This document shows, piece by piece, positions 1 to 5,572 of a stretch of 8,879 nucleotides of DNA. This DNA comes from Gammaproteobacteria bacterium. Its GTDB lineage: Bacteria; Pseudomonadota; Gammaproteobacteria; Eutrophobiales; Eutrophobiaceae. Location: assembly GCA_003645215.1 (NCBI GenBank), contig QNEM01000069.1, forward strand, positions 1-8,879, written 5' to 3'. Position 1 is the stretch's first letter. The number at the start of each line of letters is the position of its first letter. Position numbers and translations under genes: made by a program. Below the pieces are notes generated by a model, which was not told the DNA's origin, searched no databases, and saw only the letters and a list, made by a program, of their open reading frames with translations.

Positions 1-109
1 CCATGACCTTGGTAATCGCCGCTGTCAGTGTCGTCTTACCATGATCAACGTGACCTATCGTTCCCACATTTACATGTGGTTTCGTTCGTTCAAATTTCTC
101 CTTCGACAT
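1..109 (-). CDS. tuf: Elongation factor Tu, N-terminal fragment (cut by window edge)
   Basis: EF-Tu is the GTPase that carries aminoacyl-tRNA to the ribosomal A site in the cytoplasm. Only the first 36 codons are present; the gene runs off the left edge. The protein begins MSKEKFERTKPHVNVGTIGH, and the P-loop GHVDHGKT lies at residues 19-26, which is diagnostic of EF-Tu. The ATG is at 107-109, with a GAGGAG Shine-Dalgarno 9 bases upstream. The gene follows tRNA-Tyr, tRNA-Gly and tRNA-Thr on the same strand, as tufB does in E. coli, so it is probably co-transcribed with them. I cannot say from this fragment whether the genome has a second tuf copy. Confidence 0.97.
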   Translation of the reverse strand, partial: MSKEKFERTKPHVNVGTIGHVDHGKTTLTAAITKVM

Positions 110-110
110 T

Positions 111-123
111 AGGAGCTTCTCCT
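111..123 (-). promoter_or_regulatory. Hairpin enclosing the tuf ribosome binding site
   Basis: Read on the minus strand, AGGAG-AAG-CTCCT is a perfect 5-bp inverted repeat with a 3-base loop just before the tuf ATG. The 5' arm is the Shine-Dalgarno sequence. The 3' arm CTCCT matches the core of the 16S anti-Shine-Dalgarno, so pairing would hide the ribosome binding site. The repeat is seen directly; any role in controlling EF-Tu synthesis is inference, and the stem is short. Confidence 0.45.
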
Positions 124-180
124 CAACAATTTAATATTAATAACCAAGTAAAAAAACAAAACCTGCTACAGCAATAAATC

Positions 181-256
<76 letters not shown>

Positions 257-275
257 AGATACGTTCATAAATCAC

Positions 276-289
276 TGGCCACCAGGCCA
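276..289 (-). other. Short hairpin in the Gly-Thr tRNA spacer
   Basis: TGGCC and GGCCA form a perfect 5-bp stem around a 4-base loop in the 47-base spacer between tRNA-Gly and tRNA-Thr. No run of T follows it on the minus strand, so it does not look like a terminator. It may guide or protect RNA during processing of the tRNA precursor, which is inference. Confidence 0.35.
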
Positions 290-303
290 ACTATACTCAA
301 ATC

Positions 304-377
304 TGGAGCGGGTGATGGGAATCGAACCCACACCATCAGCTTGGAAGGCTGAGGTTCTACCGTTGAACTACACCCGC
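304..377 (-). tRNA. tRNA-Gly (anticodon TCC)
   Basis: This 74-base tRNA has an encoded CCA (304-306). The acceptor stem is GCGGGTG/CACCCGC with discriminator T. The D arm is GTTC/GAAC. The anticodon stem TCAGC/GCTGA encloses CTTCCAA, with anticodon TCC at 343-345. The T arm is TGTGGGTTCGATTCCCATCA in context. It reads GGA and GGG glycine codons. Its place between tRNA-Tyr and tRNA-Thr ahead of tuf is the same as glyT in E. coli. Confidence 0.97.
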
Positions 378-383
378 CTATCC

Positions 384-399
384 GGCACAAAACAGTGCC
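384..399 (-). other. Short hairpin in the Tyr-Gly tRNA spacer
   Basis: GGCAC and GTGCC form a perfect 5-bp stem around a 6-base loop in the 51-base spacer between tRNA-Tyr and tRNA-Gly. It is followed on the minus strand by GGATAG, not a T run, so it is unlikely to terminate transcription. Like the hairpin in the next spacer it may be a processing element; the structure is seen, the role is inference. Confidence 0.35.
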
Positions 400-428
400 A
401 AATACTTTATATTACTGCTCGTCCGTGG

Positions 429-513
429 TGGTGGAGGGGGGAGGATTCGAACCTCCGAAGGCTGAGCCGTCAGATTTACAGTCTGATCCCGTTGACCGCT
501 TGGGTACCCCTCC
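429..513 (-). tRNA. tRNA-Tyr (anticodon GTA)
   Basis: This 85-base class II tRNA has a long variable arm. The acceptor stem is GGAGGGG/CCCCTCC, with discriminator A at 432 and encoded CCA at 429-431. The anticodon stem TCAGA/TCTGA encloses CTGTAAA, with anticodon GTA at 477-479. The T arm is GGAGG-TTCGAAT-CCTCC. It is the first gene of the tRNA-tuf transcript, starting about 8 bases after the predicted transcription start. A second CCA follows directly at 426-428, so the DNA encodes ACCACCA at the 3' end. Confidence 0.97.
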
Positions 514-527
514 GAAATCAGCCGCAC

Positions 528-556
528 ATTCTCGGACAATCTGGAGGTACTGTCAA
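528..556 (-). promoter_or_regulatory. Sigma70 promoter of the tRNA-Tyr/Gly/Thr-tuf operon
   Basis: On the minus strand a perfect -35 box TTGACA (551-556) is followed by a 17-base spacer and a -10 box GAGAAT (528-533, 4 of 6 matches to consensus). The next bases, GTGCGGC, are GC-rich. Such a discriminator is typical of stable-RNA promoters under ppGpp (stringent) control. The predicted start is near 521, only about 8 bases before tRNA-Tyr. The boxes are seen directly; stringent control is inferred. Confidence 0.75.
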
Positions 557-604
557 TATGCCAAGGGACTGAAAACTGGTCTAATTGAGGATTAATTTAA
601 AGCT

Positions 605-1162
605 TTAATCACCGGTGCGTAAGACATTACCACTTATTGCATCCCTGATTTCTGTTGGTAGTCCCTTGTCGCCTGTATTTCCTGACAATATGTAATCGAT
701 TTCATTACCAAAATAGCTTCTAACCCTGAAGGCATTCGTGGCTGGTATTTTCCTCGCTGGATTCGCACTTGTTGAGACAATCACACCGGCCTCCTTACAT
801 AGCGCCTGTACAACTGGATGGGCTGATACTCGCACTGCAACCGTATGCTTATAGCCTGTAATCCAGCCGGGGACGTTTGCTGTTGCTGGTAACACCCAGG
901 TAACAGCCCCTGGCCACGAGGCACTAACTTTCTGTCTCAGTTCATTATCTGGATAGTCGACATATGGATCCAGTTGCTCAGGACTGGCAGCGACCAATAT
1001 CAGACCTTTACTAACCGATCGACCTTTTAGAGACAGGATTCTGGCCACGGAGTAAACATCTTCAGGAATACAACCCAGACCAAACACGGCTTCCGTTGGA
1101 TAGGCAATGATGCCACCCTGGTTCAAGGTCTTGACGGCTAGATGCAGATGAAAATTACCCAT
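605..1162 (-). CDS. tsaC: Threonylcarbamoyl-AMP synthase TsaC (YrdC/Sua5 family)
   Basis: TsaC makes threonylcarbamoyl-AMP from threonine, bicarbonate and ATP in the cytoplasm. TsaB, TsaD and TsaE then use it to form t6A37 on tRNAs reading ANN codons. At 185 residues it matches the short bacterial TsaC type (E. coli about 190) and lacks the C-terminal domain of long Sua5. Family motifs are visible: YPTEAVFGLG at 21-30, KGRSVSKGL at 46-54, WPG at 83-85 and STSAN at 130-134. The start ATG (1160-1162) is preceded by a modest GAGAAG at a usable distance. It lies 77 bases after topA on the same strand and upstream of the tRNA cluster. E. coli has tsaC in the related dprA-smg-yrdD-tsaC locus. Confidence 0.93.
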   Translation of the reverse strand: MGNFHLHLAVKTLNQGGIIAYPTEAVFGLGCIPEDVYSVARILSLKGRSVSKGLILVAASPEQLDPYVDYPDNELRQKVSASWPGAVTWVLPATANVPGWITGYKHTVAVRVSAHPVVQALCKEAGVIVSTSANPARKIPATNAFRVRSYFGNEIDYILSGNTGDKGLPTEIRDAISGNVLRTGD

Positions 1163-1239
1163 AATCTTCTCAGGCTGTGGCTACTGACAGAATGAAGCTA
1201 CAAAAATGATGTGCTCTACTGACTAGAGTATTAACTCAT

Positions 1240-3663
1240 TTAACTGGTCGTCTCGCTGGCCTTTTTCGCAGTTTTCTTCTTTGTCTTCTTCCTGGTAGTT
1301 TTCTTTTTAGTCGCCTTCTTTTTAGCCGCTTTCTTTTTACTGGCCTTTTTCTTGGCCTTTTTCTTGGCCCCTCGACGTGGCCGGTCTGGTGCTTCAGCGA
1401 TCATCTTCTGGCAGTCTTCCACGCTAAGATCTGCTGGTTCAACATCTTTTGGTATCTTCACATTCTTGTTGCCATCGGTCACATATGGCCCATAGCGTCC
1501 CTTCAAGACACTGATACCTTCCTCTTCAAAAATATTGATCTGTTTCTCGGCATCTTCAATTTTCTTGGCGGCAATCAGCTCCAGACATCTCTCCAGACCT
1601 ACTGTATAAGGATCATCTTCCTTAAGAGAGACAAATTTACTGCCATAACGAATGTAGGGGCCAAAGCGCCCGGCACTGACGACGATTTCTTCGCCCTCTT
1701 CTGTTTCGCCCATCTCCCTTGGCAACTTGAAAAGCGCCAGGGCTTCTTCCAGGGTAATACTGTCCAGCTTCTGACCGGGAAGCAGGCCGGCAAACTTTGG
1801 CTTGTCTTCATCTTCTTTTGTGCCAATTTGAGCAAAAGGACCATAACGACCAATACGTACTGATACCGGCGAGCCTGTTTTAGGATCTGTCCCCAGTTCC
1901 CTGGCCTGAAGCGCTTCACTGCGACTAACGGTTTCTTCCTTTTCCTTGATTTGTTTCTCAAATTTCTCCCAGAAATTCTTCATCAAGGGCAGCCATTCTT
2001 TCTCGCCCCGGGAAACTGCATCCAGTTCATCTTCAAGACGCGCAGTAAAATCGTAATCTACATAATCCGTAAAATGCTTGGTCAGAAAATTATTGACCAC
2101 ACGACCCACATCGGTTGGCGTAAAGCGTTTTTGCTCGAACTCTACGTATTCTCTTTGCTTGAGTGTGTACATAATACTTGCGTAGGTTGAAGGTCTGCCA
2201 ATACCGTATTCTTCCAGGGTTTTCACCAGACTGGCCTCTGTAAAACGCGGAGGCGGCTCAGTGAAATGTTGTTCTGGCCTGATTTCGAGTAGCTTGACAA
2301 CATCACCTTCTTTCAGTGGTGGCAATAATTTTTCATCATCTTCTGTTTTCGCCTCGTCCTGTCCTTCCAGATAGACTGCCATGAAACCCGGATCGGCAAT
2401 GCTCGAACCATTAGCGCGAAAAACATTACCTTCACCACAAGCCATATCAACAGCAACTGTGTCAATCGTCGCATGTATCATCTGACTGGCGACTGTACGT
2501 TTCCAGATCAATTCGTATAACTTAAATTGATCTGCATCCAGCGAAGATTTTATTTCACCGGGTACGTGTCTTACTGTGGTTGGTCGTATCGCTTCATGTG
2601 CTTCCTGTGCATTCTTGGATTTTGTTTTGTATACGCGAGGTTCCTCCGGTACATTATTTTTACCATAGCGTTCACCGATAAATTCTCTAATCTCTTCCTG
2701 CGCTTCCTTTGCCAATACAACTGAATCTGTACGCATGTAAGTAATCAGACCAACGGTTCCTTCATCACCGCCAATATCAATACCTTCGTATAATTGTTGT
2801 GCGACACGCATGGCGCGCTGAGCTGTCATTCCCAGTTTACGCACTGCCTCCTGTTGCATGGTTGAAGTGATAAACGGTGCTGTTGGTTGACGTTTACGTT
2901 GTTTCTTCTCGACTTTGCTAACGGTTAAATTGCCATTGGCTGCCTCTAGTAATTCTTCGTAGGCCTTGTTCGCCGTCTCACCTTCTGTGATGGTGAACTG
3001 TTTCAATTTTTCACCATGTAAAAAAGTCAATCGTGAAAGAAATTTAGCTTTTTCTTTTTCAAGATCTGCCTCTATCGTCCAGTACTCCTGCGGATTAAAT
3101 TTCTCTATTTCCATTTCACGCTCGACGATCATCCTCAATGCTGGACTCTGTACACGACCAGCCGACAAACCACGTTGAATCTTTTTCCAGAGTAATGGTG
3201 AAAGGTTAAAACCCACCAGATAATCCAGTGCCCGACGCGCCTGTTGTGCATTGATTAAATCAATCGACAATTTTGTTGGATGTGCAACTGCATCCAGAAT
3301 TGCATTTTTTGTGACTTCATGAAAAACAACGCGGTGTGATTCTTTACCTTCCATCAATCCGCGCTCTTTTAATAACTCATGTAGATGCCAGGCAATGGCC
3401 TCACCTTCACGATCCGGGTCAGTCGCCAGATATAATGTATCTGCTTTTTTGAGTGCCTTGATAATTGCATCAACCGCTTTGGCATTTTTCTCAATGGCCT
3501 GATACTTCATCTCAAACCCGTTCTCTGTATCGATGGCACCGGTCTTGGGTAACAGATCGCGTACATGCCCGTAAGATGCCAATACCTTATAGTCGTTACC
3601 AAGGTATCGATTGATTGTTTTTGCCTTCGCGGGGGATTCAACTATAACTAATGATTTGCTCAT
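1240..3663 (-). CDS. topA: DNA topoisomerase I (type IA), zinc-ribbon-free with lysine-rich tail
   Basis: This 807-residue enzyme relaxes negative supercoils by nicking one strand through a 5'-phosphotyrosine. The N-terminal TOPRIM domain has E9 (VIVESPAKAK) and the acidic motif TDPDREGEA with D82, D84 and E86. Other motifs are GLSAGRVQSPALR at 165-177, the catalytic GLITYMRTDS with Tyr309, and EEYGIGRPSTYA at 484-495. The C-terminal part holds three repeats with GRYGPF (605-610), GRFGPY (665-670) and GRYGPY (722-727), matching the topoisomerase C-terminal repeat family. The last 40 or so residues are mostly Lys, Ala and Thr. Only three cysteines occur (409, 693, 751), so the Cys4 zinc ribbons of E. 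coli TopA are absent. This layout resembles mycobacterial and Xanthomonas-type TopA. It follows smg by 90 bases. The ribosome binding site is weak (GGA about 9 bases before the ATG). Confidence 0.97.
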   Translation of the reverse strand: MSKSLVIVESPAKAKTINRYLGNDYKVLASYGHVRDLLPKTGAIDTENGFEMKYQAIEKNAKAVDAIIKALKKADTLYLATDPDREGEAIAWHLHELLKERGLMEGKESHRVVFHEVTKNAILDAVAHPTKLSIDLINAQQARRALDYLVGFNLSPLLWKKIQRGLSAGRVQSPALRMIVEREMEIEKFNPQEYWTIEADLEKEKAKFLSRLTFLHGEKLKQFTITEGETANKAYEELLEAANGNLTVSKVEKKQRKRQPTAPFITSTMQQEAVRKLGMTAQRAMRVAQQLYEGIDIGGDEGTVGLITYMRTDSVVLAKEAQEEIREFIGERYGKNNVPEEPRVYKTKSKNAQEAHEAIRPTTVRHVPGEIKSSLDADQFKLYELIWKRTVASQMIHATIDTVAVDMACGEGNVFRANGSSIADPGFMAVYLEGQDEAKTEDDEKLLPPLKEGDVVKLLEIRPEQHFTEPPPRFTEASLVKTLEEYGIGRPSTYASIMYTLKQREYVEFEQKRFTPTDVGRVVNNFLTKHFTDYVDYDFTARLEDELDAVSRGEKEWLPLMKNFWEKFEKQIKEKEETVSRSEALQARELGTDPKTGSPVSVRIGRYGPFAQIGTKEDEDKPKFAGLLPGQKLDSITLEEALALFKLPREMGETEEGEEIVVSAGRFGPYIRYGSKFVSLKEDDPYTVGLERCLELIAAKKIEDAEKQINIFEEEGISVLKGRYGPYVTDGNKNVKIPKDVEPADLSVEDCQKMIAEAPDRPRRGAKKKAKKKASKKKAAKKKATKKKTTRKKTKKKTAKKASETTS
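1258..1365 (-). repeat. Low-complexity lysine-tail coding repeat in topA
   Basis: Codons 767-802 of topA are built from short degenerate repeats of AAG/AAA runs broken by GCC or ACT, giving KKKA and KKKT units. The protein stretch should be strongly positively charged and disordered. In other lysine-tailed topoisomerases I such tails bind DNA and aid processive relaxation. DNA of this kind can gain or lose units by slippage, so its length may differ between strains. Confidence 0.8.
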
Positions 3664-3673
3664 TCAAAAAATT

Positions 3674-3688
3674 CCAGTCCAGTCCAGT
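3674..3688. repeat. Three tandem CCAGT units before topA
   Basis: Three perfect copies of the pentamer CCAGT (ACTGG on the minus strand) lie 11 bases upstream of the topA ATG. The last copy supplies the GGA that is the only Shine-Dalgarno candidate for topA. The repeat is seen directly; whether copy number varies or affects topA translation is unknown. Confidence 0.6.
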
Positions 3689-3753
3689 TAATATGTAATT
3701 CTGCAACTTGTGATAAAAATTGGGGAATGCCGTTTTAAAATGATTCAGGATGT

Positions 3754-4233
3754 TTAATGCATATTCGCATTCAAATCATCCATCACGATATCTTCCATCC
3801 ACGTGATAACTGCTTCTTTACCAGGTTGATTAAACAGCACCATGAGTACAACCCATTTAAGCTGGTGTAGATCGATGTCTTCTGATTCAAGCGCCATCAC
3901 ACGATCAATAACCAGCTCACGGTTCTGAATATCCAGTACCCCGGCCTGTTCCAGGAAAAGCAGGAAACCTCGACATTCAGTATCAAGTTTCTCCAGTTCT
4001 TTACCATGATAAATTCTTGAAGCCGATGTCCCGGTATCCGGGGAAGGGTAATGATTATCTTTTTGCGTGGCCAGTTCTTCCAGCCAGTCAAAAGCCTTAC
4101 CTACTTCGCGCTCAGCAAAGCCTGCATCAAGAAGCTGATCTCTCAGAGCATCCTGATCAGGTGTCAATTTGACGTCCTCATCTTCGTAATTGTCAAAAAG
4201 ATACATCAATACATCTAATACTGTTTCTTTCAT
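3754..4233 (-). CDS. smg: Smg family protein (DUF494)
   Basis: This 159-residue protein matches Smg of E. coli (157 residues) along its length. Shared stretches include VLDVLMYLFDNY at 5-16, CRGFLLFLEQAGVL at 87-100, ELVIDRVMALES near 105-116 and LKWVVLMVLFNQPG near 124-137. It is acidic and probably all-helical, with no signal peptide or membrane segment. The molecular function of the family is not established to my knowledge. The gene sits 12 bases after dprA and 90 bases before topA on the same strand, and dprA-smg pairing is conserved in gammaproteobacteria, so it is probably translated from a dprA-smg mRNA. No strong Shine-Dalgarno is visible; AGAG lies about 10 bases before the ATG. Confidence 0.93.
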   Translation of the reverse strand: MKETVLDVLMYLFDNYEDEDVKLTPDQDALRDQLLDAGFAEREVGKAFDWLEELATQKDNHYPSPDTGTSASRIYHGKELEKLDTECRGFLLFLEQAGVLDIQNRELVIDRVMALESEDIDLHQLKWVVLMVLFNQPGKEAVITWMEDIVMDDLNANMH

Positions 4234-4245
4234 TTACTAATTTCT

Positions 4246-5379
4246 CTAGTTAGCTCGTATGTAAACTCCACCTGCTTGCGAAACTACCAAACCACGAAGT
4301 TCGAGTATTAAAAGCATGGAGGAAACTGAATCAATCGTCAATCCTGTTAATTCAATCAATCTATCAATAGATATGGGGTCATATGCCATACTATCAAGCA
4401 ACACTTTGTAATCTGCGTCAAGTGCTTCTTTGCCCTGAGCAATTTTTTGACCTGTTTCTTCAGTAACATTTTCACCCATAACAACCGTCACAAGAGAACC
4501 CAGTTCTTCAACAATATCTTCAACTGATTCCACCAACTTGGCGCCTTGCCTGATTAATGCATGACAACCTTTTGCCAGCGGATTGTGGATAGAACCTGGA
4601 ATGGCAAATACCTCACGCCCCTGCTCCATCGCATAACGTGCGGTGATGAGTGAACCACTTCGACACGCTGCCTGTATCACCAGAACTCCCGTACTCATGC
4701 CACTGATAATCCTGTTGCGCCGGGGAAAGTTTGCCGGGATGGGTTTGGTGCCTGGCGAAAACTCTGAAACCAGAATACCTCTGTCGACAATTTTTTCAGC
4801 CAGGGCTTTGTGCCTTGCAGGATAAATCATATCCAGACCATTTCCTGTGACAGCGATAGTATGACCACCGGCAGCCAACGCACCCTGATGGCTGCAACCA
4901 TCTATACCCAGGGCCAGGCCACTTGTAACAGTTGCGCCTGCGTAAACAAGTTCACGGGCAAATTCATCAGCAAGCTTGCGACCAGCTGCATCTGGATTCC
5001 TGCTGCCGACAATTCCAATCTGAATACTTTTTAATACCTGTAGACAACCGTGAGCAAACAAGACAACGGGTGGATCAGGGATCTCTCTGAGTAACAGCGG
5101 ATATTCATCACTGGCAATTGTCACAAGGTGATGCTGCGGACTATCTAACCAGAGCATATCAGCTTCAACACCTTCCCAGTCGGGCTGACAAATAGCGTTT
5201 ATTGATTTTTCCTTAAGACCAGACGCTTTTAGTGCATGGGCATCTGCAGAGAATATTTCTTTTATCGAGGGAAAGGCATCAAGTAATTTTCTTTGGCCAA
5301 CAGGGCCAAGTCCCTTGACACGGTTGAGTGCTAACCAAAAAGCACGATCTTCATTGTCTATCGCCATATTCCTGATCAT
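4246..5379 (-). CDS. dprA: DNA processing protein DprA (Smf), ssDNA and RecA loader
   Basis: DprA binds incoming single-stranded DNA during natural transformation and loads RecA on it. The 377-residue protein has an N-terminal helical region (about 10-60, with VKGLGPVGQRKLLDAF). Its Rossmann-like DprA core runs from about 115 to 295, with GIVGSRNP at 122-129, SGLALGIDGCSH at 153-164, NFPRRNRIISG at 217-227 and RSGSLITAR at 240-248. A C-terminal winged helix covers about 318-377. The usual Glu in the VEA motif is Gln236 here, probably a tolerated change. Two starts are possible: ATG at 5377-5379 or ATG at 5365-5367. Neither has well-spaced Shine-Dalgarno sequence, so the start is uncertain by four codons. 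A terminator separates it from the LysM gene upstream; smg follows after 12 bases. Confidence 0.95.
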   Translation of the reverse strand: MIRNMAIDNEDRAFWLALNRVKGLGPVGQRKLLDAFPSIKEIFSADAHALKASGLKEKSINAICQPDWEGVEADMLWLDSPQHHLVTIASDEYPLLLREIPDPPVVLFAHGCLQVLKSIQIGIVGSRNPDAAGRKLADEFARELVYAGATVTSGLALGIDGCSHQGALAAGGHTIAVTGNGLDMIYPARHKALAEKIVDRGILVSEFSPGTKPIPANFPRRNRIISGMSTGVLVIQAACRSGSLITARYAMEQGREVFAIPGSIHNPLAKGCHALIRQGAKLVESVEDIVEELGSLVTVVMGENVTEETGQKIAQGKEALDADYKVLLDSMAYDPISIDRLIELTGLTIDSVSSMLLILELRGLVVSQAGGVYIRAN

Positions 5380-5386
5380 CCTGATC
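5369..5386 (-). repeat. Tandem GATCAGGA repeat over the dprA start
   Basis: Two adjacent 9-base units, GATCAGGAT and GATCAGGAA on the minus strand (8 of 9 bases the same), cover the first dprA ATG. Each holds an AGGA. The first AGGA lies 11 bases before the second ATG (5365-5367), which slightly favours that start. The second AGGA is only 2 bases from it, too close for normal use. Confidence 0.5.
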
Positions 5387-5407
5387 TATATTTGGTAACC
5401 GCTGTTG

Positions 5408-5436
5408 ATAATGCATCAATTTCCAGTCTTCATCAA
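5408..5436 (-). promoter_or_regulatory. Candidate dprA promoter
   Basis: On the minus strand TTGATG (5431-5436) and CATTAT (5408-5413) are separated by 17 bases; each matches 4 of 6 consensus bases. The start would fall near 5401, about 22 bases before the first dprA ATG. Since a terminator lies between the LysM gene and dprA, a promoter is expected in this gap, but this AT-rich stretch would give partial matches by chance. Confidence 0.35.
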
Positions 5437-5514
5437 AATATTTTTTGAAAAATCTCACCAACAGAAGTTCATCACAAATTAGTTGCTGGATGATATTTTT
5501 GTTATGAGAAAAAC

Positions 5515-5543
5515 AACAAAGGCCGCTAAAAGCGGCCTTTGTT
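5515..5543 (-). terminator. Rho-independent terminator after the LysM gene
   Basis: A perfect 12-bp stem (AACAAAGGCCGC with GCGGCCTTTGTT) closes a 5-base loop. On the minus strand it is followed by GTTTTTC, so together with the TTTGTT of the arm it gives a T-rich tail. It lies 30 bases after the LysM stop codon and should end that transcript before dprA. The plus-strand tail (TTTGTTAATAC) is weaker, and no plus-strand gene enters from the left. Confidence 0.88.
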
Positions 5544-5572
5544 AATACATTGATGTAAAGAATTTTTTATAT

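Noticed and set aside
312..595. Two plus-strand open frames across the tRNA region
   Set aside because: They run antisense through tRNA-Gly and tRNA-Tyr, whose structures account for the sequence, and the proteins look like no family.
597..608. 12-base palindrome TTAAAGCTTTAA over the tsaC stop codon, as a terminator
   Set aside because: It is all AT except two bases, leaves no loop unless pairs are broken, and has no T run after it.
1599..1961. Minus-strand open frame of 120 codons inside topA
   Set aside because: It is a shifted frame of the topA C-terminal repeats, which are clearly coding in the main frame; the protein has no recognisable features.
4643..5034. Two overlapping plus-strand open frames inside dprA
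   Set aside because: They are antisense to the conserved DprA core motifs, with no family resemblance or ribosome binding site.
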